Below are positions 20,126 to 30,329 of a DNA stretch of 64,000 nucleotides, piece by piece. Every line of letters starts with the position of its first letter. The stretch's first letter is position 1. This DNA comes from Lepidostoma basale (Eukaryota > Arthropoda > Insecta > Trichoptera > Lepidostomatidae): contig JAHDVF020000101.1 of assembly GCA_022606425.2 (NCBI GenBank), positions 62,001-126,000 on the forward strand, given 5' to 3'. Under the pieces are notes generated by a model that saw only the letters and a list, made by a program, of their open reading frames with translations, ran no database searches and had not been told where the DNA came from. A program made the translations under genes and the position numbers.

Positions 20126-20440
20126 AAAAATAGTGATGTTTATTTTTGTATACAAATAATTAGGATCAATTAACCTGCTGTATACAAATGTGGAAAGCAA
20201 GGGTACACTACCACATTAACCACCCTACCTATTTGAACGTACGTGATACGTTCACATGACTGTACCATTCTGCGCTATCCCGTATCACGTACGCGCTTGA
20301 GAAAAAGTAATGTACCTAAAATGTACAAACTGTTAGGGATACGCCCGTGTGCCATCAAAACTTGAACTTGAAAGTCTTCATAAATATGATAGTTTTACAA
20401 GGGGCAGGCCAAGTGTGCGGCCGAGTATTAGACGTTTCGT
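20126..20440. other. No gene; small inverted repeat ACGTACGTGATACG
   Basis: GTACGTGATACG (about 20,239) and CGTATCACGTACG (about 20,281) form a short inverted repeat. CTGTATACAAATGTGGAAAG near 20,180 recurs inverted near 26,580. The parent repeat is unknown. Confidence 0.35.
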
Positions 20441-20449
20441 AATTTAAAA

Positions 20450-20820
20450 AAGCTCGAGTCACTCAGAGAGCAATGGAGAGAGCCATGTTGGTAATCAGTT
20501 TACGGGACAGACTCAGAAATGAGGACATAAGAGTCAGGACAAAGGTTTCCGATGTTATCAAGATGGCCGCAACCCTCAAGTGGCGATGGGCGGGACATGT
20601 TGCTCGCGATCCAGATGAAAAGTGGACAAGGCGACTGCTGTGCTGGTGGCCAAGGACGGCAAAGCGTGGAGTTGGGCGCCCACAGTTGCTTGGCGCGACG
20701 ATGTCCGGAGAAGTGCGGGAAGTGCCTGGATGCGGATCGCTCAGGATGGAAGAGAATGGAAAATGCGAGAGGAGGCCTACGTCCAGGAGTGGACGGTCAA
20801 TACAGGCTGAAGAAGAATTA
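20450..20820 (+). mobile_element. LINE-D C-terminal fragment
   Basis: The plus frame 20,473-20,829 starts with MERAMLVISLRDRLRNEDIR, followed by KVSDVIKMAATLKWRWAGHV and WTRRLLCWWPRTAKRGVGRP, then a frameshift into RSAGSAWMRIAQDGREW. This is typical of the C-terminal end of this LINE group. It ends with GGCTGAAGAAGAA. Confidence 0.85.
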
Positions 20821-20829
20821 AAAAAATAA

Positions 20830-21420
20830 AATTAATATATAACTATATTTCATTAATAAAAAACCTGTTTTTTTTGCACGTTTCTCGGAAAATTACACAA
20901 AGGTAGGGCCGTTAAAGGCTCAAAGGGCATCTCAAGAACCAGAAAAAATGTTACACTTTGTTGCAAACTAATCTCTTGGATTGAAACTAGAGATGGAGAT
21001 CGAGACGGTTCTTGTGGGCAGATATTTCTGTCTCCAAATCCCAGAATATACAATTGTATATTGAATATTTATTTCAGTAGCGAAGGCAGGCTTGATTCTC
21101 TTGCTTGCGATCGATGTACTGAATGTGGAAAATTGTAAAAAACCGAGGGTAGGCTCGCTAATACGGTACTATGGTACAGTATCCCGTAGTTACAGCATCC
21201 CACGGGAGATGAGAACACTGCAGCGTTTTTGTTAATAACGCTTCGGAACTTTTTAATTTTCCACCTGGCCAGCTGTTTCAATAGCGGGTATTTCGCTACG
21301 ATTCAAGGTAAGGTATGAAATGAACGAATGTAATTTGATTAAAACATAAAAATTAATTTATTATACAATGGCAATTTCTATATTTGATACTTGAGTTCCA
21401 TACACTGTGTGGAGAGTTAG
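20830..21420. other. No gene called; splice-like block at 21,078-21,307
   Basis: A block with ATTTCAG before it and CAAG/GTAAGG after it looks exon-like, but all three plus frames contain stops. On the minus strand a 70-codon frame (21,069-21,281) covers it. I cannot decide between chance and an old element. Confidence 0.3.
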
Positions 21421-22110
21421 AGACAGTATAATAATAATAATAATAAGATGCTTACTTTTATAGCGCCGTTTTTGTGATGTAATCACCTCAAGGGCGCATT
21501 AAGACGTGTTTTAAATCTAAAAATCTAAATGTTCGCGATCGGTTTTAAAAGTATAGTAGAACAAAGTATAAATGTTTAAATTGGGCATGAAATATGAAAA
21601 AGATGGGTTTTCAGTTTAGATCTGAAATCTGTCGGATCATTTATGCATCTGAGGTGTGAAGGGAGATTGTTCCAAGCTGATGGACCGGCTACCGCGAACG
21701 CTCGATCCCTGAAATGTGTACTAGGGCAACGCTTCGGCTCAACTAATCTTCCTATTGCCGAGGAGTTCGCCGAGCGAAGTGTGGATTTCCTTGTATTGTA
21801 TTTAGGCTGTCCGTAATACAGAGTTCGGATATATAATTTGAAGCCATTCCATGTAGCGCTTTGAAGACTGCCCAGCAGAGTTTATACTGAATTCTTTCTG
21901 GACTTTTAAGCCAGTGAAGTTCTTTGAGCTGTTGTGTTATATGGGACTTTTTTGGAACGCCTTTAATGAGTTTTGCGGCTGCATTGAACGCAGATTGAAG
22001 TTTATGGTGACAGACTCGCATATACAGCTGCTTACGAAATTTCCTCCGGACACCGTCCACTTGGAAGATCACCCAAGAGATGGAGGGACAACTGGTCTTT
22101 ATCGTCTCAG
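21420..22110 (-). mobile_element. LINE-K (L2/CR1-like) 3' part, minus strand
   Basis: Minus translation shows SAFNAAAKLIKGVPKKS, HITQQLKELHWLKSPERIQ, YKLCWAVFKALHGMASNYI, then after a frame break the DRAFAVAGPSAWNNLPSHL-like block and LKTHLF. This order is characteristic of the L2/CR1 clade RT end. An (ATT)n tail lies at its left edge (21,428-21,445). Confidence 0.85.
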
Positions 22111-22324
22111 AAGACATGTCTATCAAAAGAAAAATAAGAGAATATATTTTTCTACATTAATAACTCAATTGGCACACTAGAATAAGTGAATTCTTAGTTT
22201 TTTTTTAATCGAACCTAAATTTCTTCTTGCTTAATGGACTAACTTTTTTAAAACTACTCAACAGTCAAATTATCAAACTTATTCTAATTTTTCAATATAT
22301 GTTATGTACTATACATATATAATA

Positions 22325-22817
22325 TTAGGAAATGGATGCACAATGATGTTCTTGTACCGACCCTTATGTATGGGAGCAAAGCATGAAACTGACTGACTGA
22401 AAAGAAGGATGAAAGTAGAATAAATGCAATAGAAATTAGATCTCTTAGACGAATGTGTGAAACACATGTGTACGATAGAATATCGAATTAAAATATAAGA
22501 AGTGAATGCGGTGCGAATGAAAGTGTTATGAACAAAATAATGAAAGGAACATTAAGATGGTTTGGACACATGAAAATAATTAATGAAGAAAGAATGAAAA
22601 AAAAGTATACACGTTAACGATATAAATGGAACTAGAAATAGGAGAAAACGTGGCATGATTAAATAAATCAAATATTAAATGTCGGCCACGTGAGGAATCT
22701 GACAAATCGACGTGCGTGCATGACATTATTTATTAATGTTGAGGAAGCGAGAGATGTATGTCAGGAAAAAAGGGTGGCGGTCCATTCTTTCTGCCTACCC
22801 TCTGAGACGGTGTGATG

Positions 22818-22849
<32 letters not shown>

Positions 22850-22855
22850 ATAAAT
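22325..22855 (+). mobile_element. LINE-A copy, diverged
   Basis: The whole C-terminal module can be followed (PTLMYGSKA.., LRRMCETHVYDRISN, SECGANESVMNKIMKGTLRW, RACMTLFINVEE), with frameshifts and a stop early on. It ends in a long (TTAG)n run, 22,815-22,850. Confidence 0.8.
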
Positions 22856-22989
22856 GAGAATGCCGAAACAATCAAAGTTTTATTTGATAAAGGTATGACG
22901 TAGAATAATATTGGCACACTATGAATGATAAACGTTCTTATCTCTTTCATTCAGATATCTCTCCCTTTCTCATGATTGCTGACAGGAAA

Positions 22990-23465
22990 CAGAATACCTA
23001 TCTAACTAACTAACTAACTAACCATCACGCCGTTTTTCCGTAGGGATTAACTGAGAGGATGGACCGCCACATTCAAATACCGCGACACGCACGCTCGTTG
23101 ATTGTTCCTACTCCGAACATAGCCGCCTTTCAATAATTGATTAGTTTGGTCGTGCCATGTCTTCCTTGGTCTTCCTCGAATTCTTTTTCCATTCACACTA
23201 CTAGTACCTAATATATATTTTTTAACCATTCTTCCCTCATCCATTCGTTTCATATGTCCAAACGTTCTTAGTGACCCTATCTTAATTTTATTTAGGATGC
23301 ATTCATCCTCCTTACATACTTTCTAATTTTTTCATTGGTGTTCTTACATACATAGTTTTTTCGCATTTACTTCTTAGTATATATAACTACTTCTCTACTT
23401 CTGGAACACTTCCTGCAACTATACTGTTACCCATCTCTCTCCTGGCAATGTGACCAAAGACGGCA
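22990..23465 (-). mobile_element. LINE-A copy, minus strand
   Basis: The (CTAA)n tail and ACCATCACGCCGTTTTTCCG start the element on the left. The minus frame 23,047-23,253 encodes GRPRKTWHDQTNQLLKGGYV. Upstream parts are decayed. Its right edge meets the tail of LINE-I. Confidence 0.8.
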
Positions 23466-24360
23466 TATTACATATAGTCTTTCAAATCAAATCAAATCAA
23501 ATAAGTTTATTTCATCAATAGACATTACAAAATTAATTTTTAAGGCATCTATTGAGAACAGGTAAAATAATATATTGTGTATAGTATACTACCAGAACCG
23601 CATGAGAGATGGTTCAACATTAGGAAGACAGGATACTCTCCAGAATTAAGAGTATTTGCCTTTTGAACGTACTTTTACTAATATGAAAGACGTCGATCTC
23701 AGAGGAAACCGCGTTCAGCAGATTAACTGCTCTTCCGACCGGTGTCACGTGAGGCAGGTTGGTTCTGACGACCGGTAGGCAAAACAATCTATGCTGTCGC
23801 TGTCGGAGATATCTATCAGGGACAAAAAGCCGAACATACTCCAGCACGGCCGAGTTCTCGAAATATCCCCTGAGTAATCTAAAGAAATGGGTTATGAGAT
23901 GCCCTTTTCTTCGAAGCTGTACACAGTTGGCCCCAAGCATTCCCAAAAGAAATGTCGTGGGATAGAGCTACGGATAGCTACCATACTCCCTCATGTAGAG
24001 ATACCTCAGAATTTTTTTCTGAACCCTCTCCAGCATAACGGAATATCTCGCCTCGTGAGGACTCCATATCACAGAACCACCATCGAGTCTGCTCCGAACC
24101 AATGCGTTGTATAGGACTCTGAGCACATGAGGATCCCCGAAAACTCTTCCGGTCCGGACGATGAAGCCCAACATCCTCAGTGCAGTGCCACAAATCCTCT
24201 CAATATGTGCAGGAAAAGTCAGCCTACTCTCATAGATGATCCCGAGATCTTTCATCGTAGATACATGTTCATGTTTGTCCGTTCCATCATTGAGGAGTTG
24301 GTATCCCCTTGCCTTCTGCACCGCAGTATATTGTAGACGTCCTAAGTAGAAATCCCCTGC
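23466..24360 (-). mobile_element. LINE-I, about 0.9 kb, minus strand
   Basis: Two adjacent minus frames (24,321-23,968 and 23,946-23,620) make up the C-terminal 225 or so residues, split by one stop: HVSTMKDLGIIYESRLTF, LVRSRLDGGSVIWSPHEAR, RVQKKILRYLYMREYGSYP, LGMLGANCVQLRRKGHLITH and TNLPHVTPVGRAVNLLNAVS. An (ATTTG)n tail lies on the left. The RT palm with YxDD would be further upstream and is missing. Confidence 0.9.
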
Positions 24361-24429
24361 TGTTGATGTTTAACTATCCCTGTGAACAATCTGTGGGCTA
24401 TAAAGTACTGTAATAAAATAATGAAAATT

Positions 24430-25112
24430 AAATTTTGGTACTACATCACGCCTGTAAGAAATACAACATGACGATCTCCATCGAAAAAACAAAATGTATG
24501 ACCTTCTCCAAAACACCCAAAACATGTAACCTGGTTATAGAAAATCAACCCATAGAACAGGTCAGGACCTTCAAGTATCTAGGCATACACCTGGTGGGAG
24601 GACCTGATCTGCGGGAAGAAATACAAGCCCAAGTAAACAAGGCAGCTGCAATCTCTGGCGCTCTAAAATACACAATATGAAAAAACAAAGACATGGTCAT
24701 TAAGAGTAAGATGAGAATCTATAAAGCATGCGTAAGACCAATAATAACATATGGCGTCGAGGCAAGGGCAGACACAGTAAGGACCAAACAAGTTTTGAGG
24801 ACATCCGAAATGAAGACATTGAGGACGATAGCAGGCAAGACACTGAGGGATCGCGTGAGGGACACCAGAATAAGAGAGATATGTGAGGTTGAGGATATTA
24901 TAAGATGGAGCAGACAGCGAAAAAGGGACTGGTACGGTCATGTTCAAAGAATGGACTCCACCAGACTCCCCTATATTGTATTGCATAATCAACCTCATGG
25001 GACTCGTCCTCGTGGAAGACCTCCTAAAAGATGTGAGGACAGCTGGGAATCTACCTCACAGGAGGAGCAACTCTCTGGAGAACAGACCACATAGGTCTAC
25101 AATAAGGAAGAA
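24430..25112 (+). mobile_element. LINE-E C-terminal copy, plus strand
   Basis: The coding order is MTISIEKTKCMTFSKTPKTC, VIENQPIEQVRTFKYLGIHL, REEIQAQVNKAAAISGAL (frame 24,435-24,680), a stop, then KSKMRIYKACVRPIITYGVE, MKTLRTIAGKTLRDRVRDTR and HGTRPRGRPPKRCEDSWEST (frame 24,693-25,094). It ends with a (GAA)n tail (25,107-25,122). The tail meets a LINE-A copy that begins directly after it. Confidence 0.9.
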
Positions 25113-25117
25113 GAAGA

Positions 25118-25632
25118 AGAAGAAGCTAGAATGGCAGTGCACAATGGTGTTCTTCTACCGACCCTTATGTATGGAAGCGAAGCATGGAACTGGCAAAAGA
25201 AGGATGAAAGTAGAATAAATGCAGTAGAAATGAGATCTCTTAGACGCATGTGTGAATACTCTGTGTATGATAGAGTGTCGAATGAAAATATAAGAAGTGA
25301 ATGCGGTGCGAATGATGGTGTCATGAACAAAAAAATGAAAGGATCATTAAGATGGTTTGGACATATGGAAAGAATGAATGAAGAAAGAATGGTAAAAAAA
25401 TTATATGTTTATGATGTAAATGGAACCAGAAATAGAGGAAGACCGAGGAAAACGTGGCACGATCAAATAGATCAAATAATCAATGTCGGCCATGTGAGGA
25501 GTCAGAGAAATCGACGAATGTATGAATGTTGAGGAAGCGAGATAAATATGTCAGGAAAGAAAAGTGTGGCAGTGCATTTTTTCTGCCTATCCCTTCGGGT
25601 AGACGGCGTGATTTAGTTAGTTAGTTAAGAAG
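25118..25632 (+). mobile_element. LINE-A C-terminal copy
   Basis: The frame 25,131-25,532 is intact to RSQRNRRMYEC: TLMYGSEAWNWQKKDESRIN, MKGSLRWFGHMERMNEERMV, GRPRKTWHDQIDQIINVGHV. A 12-bp or so deletion removes the ACMTR motif and shifts the frame. It ends in TTTAGTTAGTTAGTTA. Confidence 0.88.
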
Positions 25633-25729
25633 AAGAAAATTTTGGTTTGAAACAAATTCATTGATTCAAGAAACAATAAATATGACACACGTAAAACGAA
25701 TTGTGAATTCGATTTATAGTGCAATTCAT

Positions 25730-26249
25730 GACTCGTGATAGAAGGCGCAGTCTGGCAATTTTCATGACTCGCGCGGGAAGGCGCAGTCAGGCGATTTCCC
25801 GCGAGCCGGCGCCATGTCGGTGATGGCTTATCCGTGAATGAAAACCCAACGATGCCATGCTACGTGGACCCCCGGCGCGGGCAGGCTGCGCAGGACGGCT
25901 CCGGCCCCCTGCGCGCCCGCCAGTACAGAGGGAGACATCGAGGCGGGTGGTTGTCCGTCGCTCGAGCCTGCACGGACACAACACCACACCTTTGCCAACC
26001 CCGACCAAAAACGCGCGCGGCACCGCAGGCCGCACGCGCGAAACGGAAACAAAATACGCGCGAACACACGCGAAACAGACACAATTTTTAACGCCATTTT
26101 TCCCTGGTTTCTACTCCGAATTACGATCAAGTTATCTGCAGATGTATTGTGCTAGATCGGGCAGTCCGTCAAGTTGGTAGGAGCCAGCACTTCTGCGATT
26201 CCTGCGCCTCGAATGTGTCGGGATTAGCCAGCCAGCCTAAATCCAGCGG
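25730..26249 (+). promoter_or_regulatory. Candidate CpG-rich promoter and 5' exon
   Basis: A 500-bp CpG-rich island in AT-rich DNA. It contains two direct copies of AAGGCGCAGTC followed by TGGCAATTTTC/AGGCGATTTCC, and ends at a strong splice donor, GCGG/GTAAGT, at 26,249/26,250. Long frames exist on both strands and in several phases, which is expected from GC content alone, so I do not call a protein. It would fit a non-coding first exon whose intron continues downstream. It could instead be a GC-rich mobile element. Confidence 0.35.
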
Positions 26250-26259
26250 GTAAGTGGCA

Positions 26260-26620
26260 CTGCCGTAGTGAGGGAGAGCATTGCGGAGGAATCGACCCCG
26301 TTCGATTACATAAATAAATCGATTCTCAGCGCAAATGTCAAATGGACGTGTTTTGATACATTTGACGTTTCCTCAATCTCAATTAAAATATCAATAATGA
26401 CTATACAACGTACACACCAACTCTCTGCAGTAAAACATTACGTTCTCTTATATTATATAATATTTTTTAACGTCAATCTTAGTTAGTTTCAATGCAAGGG
26501 TTTGCTTTGGAGTAAAATGTAAGATTTTTGCAGGTTCTTAGGATTCCACTTTGGCATTTAATGTGATAGTTTCGCGTTACTTTCCACATTTGTATACAGT
26601 AGGTTACAATAACAAACTTC
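26260..26620. other. No gene recognised
   Basis: AT-rich sequence following the GTAAGT donor. The end (26,560-26,610) shares the inverted CTTTCCACATTTGTATACAG motif with 20,180. Confidence 0.35.
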
Positions 26621-26624
26621 TTCT

Positions 26625-27045
26625 TTTTCTTTCTCAGCCTGTTCCCGTCCACTCCTGGACAAAGTCCATTTGATTCTATGTCATTCTGTCCTGTGCAGAC
26701 TGCATCCAGGTTATTCCGACGTGTCTGTTTAGATCATCCTTCCACCGTAGTTGCAATCGCCCTGCACTTCTCTTCGCCGTCCACGGTCTCCAAGTCAGCA
26801 GGCTTCTTGTCCACTTTTCATCTGAGCTTCTGGCTACGTGACCTGCCAATTACCATTTTAGAGTCGCCACCCGGTGGATGATGTCAGTGACCTTTGATTT
26901 TTCTTTCACCGTATCTTTTCTGACTCTGTCTCTTAGGCTTATTCCTAACATGGCTCTTTCCATGGCTCTTTGGGTCAGTAGTTTCTCGGCACTTTGTTTG
27001 GACAATGTTACAGTTTCAAGACCATAAGTACCAACTGGCAATAAT
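26625..27045 (-). mobile_element. LINE-D C-terminal fragment, minus strand
   Basis: Minus translation: PVGTYGLETVTLSKQSAEKL, RAMERAMLGISLRDRVRKDT, KVTDIIHRVATLKW, a frame break, then WKDDLNRHVG.. and the RQWT-like end near a GAA-type tail at 26,622-26,640. The copies at 40,898 and 37,107 are close relatives. Confidence 0.85.
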
Positions 27046-27289
27046 AACAATAAACACAGTGAATTGTGTCATATTTTGAAAATAATATTGCACAACTAAT
27101 TTAAACAAAAAGGCGATACGGTTTATTTTAACTCAAGGAACTTATATTCGATCCTGGGCATTATTAGGACATTTCCCTTATATAATATAACGAGATTTTA
27201 ATATAATATTTTTATATATTTTATTTAAAATATTTAAATAAAATGTATAATAAAACATATTTATAAAAGAAGTTATTTTATACATATTC

Positions 27290-27775
27290 AAAATGAAAAA
27301 AAAAAACACATTAAAATAATGTTAATGTCTATGATATTGGCTTTATTTAATAGATAATTTTATGCCATTATTGTTTAAATATGATTTCGGGCATATGAGC
27401 GCCACGGCTAGCTCGAATGAAGCGCAATCGTGAAATCCAATTTTCGACAATTGTCGTCTTTGTGGATGCGTATTATCCACTAGAGTGTAAGGGTTGCGAA
27501 AACGATCCATGGTCTTCCGAATAACTTGCTCGGATAGACGATTATGTCGACCGTAAAATGGACGTAGTGCACGATAAGTTTGGCGAACCGAACCATGATT
27601 TTGAAAATATATTTGCACAATTTACAAGCGCTGTTCTGACGTCAGTCTATTCATGGTAAAATGGCAAAAGGTACTGATTACAAATCAACTATCAACTGTC
27701 AAATTGACAGTCTGTAGAAACAATGTTGCTTGTTTAAAAACCAAACCTATTAAAAAAACACCGTATATCTATGTA
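27290..27775 (-). mobile_element. Mariner-type deletion derivative (copy 2)
   Basis: Minus-strand copy of the element at 13,401. It retains an upstream ATG (27,654) and MNRLTSEQRL before a stop codon, then VQIYFQNHGSVRQTYRALRP, HNRLSEQVIRKTMDRF and the same jump to the C-terminal block (RGAHMPEIIFK in another frame). The sequence 27,660-27,775 upstream is probably the element's 5' terminal region. No catalytic domain. Confidence 0.75.
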
Positions 27776-27835
27776 GATAGATGCTATTTGATATTTTTAA
27801 GTTCCAGTTTCTTGGGATACCATTTAGATTTTTTT

Positions 27836-28042
27836 AACACTGAGGACCACTGACCGGGACAACGGTAAGGGGAGAACTCAAACGGCGGACCACTGTCCAA
27901 GTCAGGTCCTATACCATTAGGTTTTAAGTAAGGAGGAACTGAAGAACATTTCCCGAACGGTAAAGGGTCTGACCTGGACAGGAGTCCGCCGTTTTGGTTC
28001 ACCCCTTACAACAGTCCCGGTCAGTGCTCATCAGTCAACGTG
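27836..28042. mobile_element. MITE with long inverted repeats
   Basis: ACCACTGACCGGGACAACGG on the left matches the reverse complement of TAACAACAGTCCCGGTCAGT-type sequence on the right. Inner blocks (CGGCGGACCACTGTCCAAGT / TGACCTGGACAGGAGTCCGCC) also pair. About 200 bp, non-coding, superfamily unclear. Confidence 0.6.
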
Positions 28043-28109
28043 TTAATGTGGTAGTTTACTCTGTGAGGGTTGGCGATCATAAGGGGTATTTCCACCTTGT
28101 TGACAGCTT

Positions 28110-28318
28110 CCCTGGGCAGCAATGTGGTGCTACTTCTGAACCATTGTCCTAAATTGTGTAGTCAAGAGATTCTTCTCCAACCTGGTCCTCTTCTTTCTGG
28201 TATTTTCTCCAGAATTATGAGTTGTAGGAGTTAGTATTTTATGTCTTCTCATTACGTGACCAAAATATTGCAGTTTCCTTATTTTTACACTGTCGAGCAA
28301 CTGCAGATGCTTTTTCAT
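28110..28318 (-). pseudogene. RTE/CR1-like RT C-terminal remnant
   Basis: The minus frame 28,130-28,318 starts LQLLDSVKIRKLQYFGHVMR and continues with a K/R-rich stretch. The IRKLQYFGHVMR motif is typical of the region after the thumb in endonuclease-RT elements related to LINE-H. The rest is lost. Confidence 0.55.
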
Positions 28319-28390
28319 CCTGAGGTATCTCTACATGAAGGAGTATGGTAGTTATCCGTGGCTCTATCCCACGGCATTTCTTTTGGAAAT
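28319..28390 (+). pseudogene. LINE-I short fragment
   Basis: LRYLYMKEYGSYPWLYPTAF is encoded, about 70 bp in all, with no neighbouring LINE-I sequence. A stray fragment. Confidence 0.65.
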
Positions 28391-28649
28391 CTGAAAAGCG
28401 AATACGAAAGAAGGTCGGGAGGTTTTCCTTCCGATACCCTTCTGGTCCTTCTTTGGTCTACCATGACCGAAGACATTTATTACAGTAGACGAATATTAGA
28501 GTAGACCCTTCTATATTACAGTAGACGAATATTAGAGTAAATGAATATTAGAGTAGACGAATATTAGAGTGGACGACTATTAGAGTGAAAGAATATTAGA
28601 GTAGACGGATATAATAGTAGACGACTATTAGAGTAGACGAATATTAGAG

Positions 28650-28738
28650 TAGACCAGTGATTCCCAAATTAGTCTATATAGACCCCTAGGGGTCTACGAC
28701 AACTTGTAGAGGGTCTACGACAATTGTAAAAAAATAGT
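28650..28738. mobile_element. hAT-like terminal scrap
   Basis: CAGTGATTCCCAAATTAG resembles the CAGTGGTTCTCAAAC-type end of hAT elements, followed by a GACCCCTAGGGGTC palindrome. Related scraps occur at 32,800-32,860, 33,845-33,970 and 36,934-36,950. Confidence 0.4.
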
Positions 28739-28755
28739 AAACGAATATTAGGTTG

Positions 28756-28985
28756 GAATAAATGGTTAAGAAAGTATACATTATTGATGTAATTGGAGTA
28801 CGGAGTCAAGGTAGACAGAGGAAAACGTGGCATGACCAAATTAATCAAATTTTAAAGTTTGGTCATGTGCGTGCGTGTATGACTCGCTGTATGAATGTGG
28901 AGGAAACTAGAGAGGTATGTCAGGATAGAGTAGTGTGGCGGTCCATTCTCTCTGCCTACCCCTGCGGGGAAACGGCGTGATGATT
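28756..28985 (+). mobile_element. LINE-A 3' fragment in minisatellite
   Basis: The frame 28,762-28,980 is open: MVKKVYIIDVIGVRSQGRQR, KTWHDQINQILKFGHV, CMTRCMNVEETREVCQDRVV, SAYPCGETA. It lacks the SRRNRR segment. It inserted between two subtypes of the 18-bp minisatellite. Confidence 0.85.
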
Positions 28986-29574
28986 TGTTGAATATTGGAG
29001 TGTACGAATATTGGAGTAGATGAATATTGGAGTGGACGAATATTGGAGTAGACGAATATTGGAGTAGATGAATATGGAGTGGACGAATATTGGAGTAGAT
29101 GAATATGGAGTGGACGAATATTGGAGTAGACGAATATTGGAGTGGACGAATATTGGTGTAAATGAATATTGAAGTGGACGAATTTTGGATTGGTCGAATA
29201 TTGGAGTAGATGAATATTGGAGTGGACGAATATTGGAGTAGATGAATATTGGAGTGGACGAAGACGAATATTGGAGTAAATGAATATTGAAGTGGATGAA
29301 TATACGTATATTGAAGTTTAACCGTATTGCCAAAGAAAGTAAAATATTTTCGAACGCCCCCATCGCTGCTAATCCAGGTCTTGATAAGAGAATCCGGAAT
29401 GTATTATTGTATAGCACTGCTCTCTATGCTAATGTGTGACAATTGATTGCGAAACGTCCGCCCGTCTGTCTGTGTGGGAGCGCCTATCTCTACACTACGA
29501 GTACACTACATACCATGTTATAATACTCGTATTCCACTCTGCAACCTTATTTACGTATCTAGAAAATACGCTAA

Positions 29575-30108
29575 GAGCGAGGTCGACAGCCGAATACATC
29601 AGGCTAGGCTTGCATTTAATAAAAGGTCGAAAATAATAGAGTCAAATAATATAGACCTAAAACTGAGAATACTCCTCATCAAGATGTACGGCTGCGAGAC
29701 ATGGTGCCTATCCGAAAGGGATAAGCGGAGACTAGAGGCTTTTGAGATGTGGTCCTATAGAAGTCTCTTTGGAATTTCCTGGAGAGACCACATCACGAAT
29801 GAGGAAGTTCTTCAAGGAATCGAAGGAGGAAGGCACCTGCTCAGGACCTTGTCCGAAAGGCGTGCAAGATGGATCGGCCATGTAATACGTCAAGAAGGTC
29901 TCTTGCATGCCATAATGGAGGGTATGATCGAGGGGACAAACTCTAGGGGACGCCCACGCCGAGAGTACCTGGAGGACCTGTTGGTGGACGTACGCTACTC
30001 ATCATATGCAGATCTCAAAAGAGCCGCACAAGACAGGGAAAAATGGAAGAGAATAATGGAGGAAATTGCTGCAAACCAATCCCAGGATTGAAACCAGAGA
30101 AAAGAAAA
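29575..30108 (+). mobile_element. LINE-B, 5'-truncated insertion with 12-bp TSD
   Basis: Flanked by AAAATACGCTAA at 29,563-29,574 and 30,109-30,120. It encodes SEVDSRIHQARLAFNKRSKI, ETWCLSERDKRRLEAFEMWS, RSLFGISWRDHITNEEVLQG, GRPRREYLEDLLVDVRYSSY and ends ANQSQD. Compared with 49,167 it lacks about 7 residues before YGCETW. The tail is A-rich (AGAGAAAAGAAAAA). The TSD shows the true 5' end of this insertion. Confidence 0.9.
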
Positions 30109-30129
30109 AAAATACGCTAACCAAAATTA

Positions 30130-30207
30130 ATACAAGTGTGGCGGTCCATTCTTTCAGCCTGCCTCTTCGGAGAGACGGCGTGATGGTTAGTTAGTTTGTT
30201 AGTTGTA
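30130..30207 (+). mobile_element. LINE-A tail fragment
   Basis: GTGTGGCGGTCCATTCTTTC through ACGGCGTGATGG and a (TTAG)n tail. Less than 80 bp remain. Confidence 0.7.
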
Positions 30208-30247
30208 ATTTTACAGGAGAGATTTGTGACATTATTATATTATAATT

Positions 30248-30316
30248 AAGAAATATTATATTTCCCACCAAGAAATATTATATTTCCCACCAAGAAATAT
30301 TATATTTCCCATTTTA
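30248..30316. repeat. 22-bp tandem repeat, three units
   Basis: AAGAAATATTATATTTCCCA plus CC repeats three times, the last unit diverging. It sits between the LINE-A tail and the start of LINE-C. Confidence 0.75.
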
Positions 30317-30329
30317 GAAATATTATAAT

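Larger units (their letters stand above)
28478..29320. repeat. 18-bp minisatellite, interrupted
   Basis: Units of GAGTAGACGAATATTAGA fill 28,478-28,660. Units of the variant GAGTGGACGAATATTG, alternating with GAGTAGATGAATATTG, fill 28,990-29,310, giving a 36-bp higher-order period. A hAT-like scrap (28,650-28,735) and a LINE-A copy (28,756-28,985) lie between. The long minus frame over 28,956-29,417 is only the repeat read in frame. Confidence 0.85.

Noticed and set aside
21078..21307. Exon-like block with ATTTCAG and GTAAGG edges
   Set aside because: All plus-strand frames contain stops before the donor; on the minus strand the splice sites do not apply.
22815..22850. (TTAG)n runs as telomeric repeats
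   Set aside because: The unit is 4 bp (TTAG), not the insect TTAGG, and it always follows the GGCGTGATGG end of LINE-A, so it is a LINE tail. GGTTAGGTTAGGTT at 44,169 has only about three units.
25834..26180. Several overlapping 80-105-codon frames on both strands
   Set aside because: Expected in CpG-rich DNA with few stop codons. The phases contradict one another and none shows a domain.
28956..29417. 153-codon minus-strand frame rich in YSSTPIFIYSNI
   Set aside because: A translated 18-bp minisatellite. The frame stays open because 18 is divisible by 3 and the unit lacks a stop in that phase.
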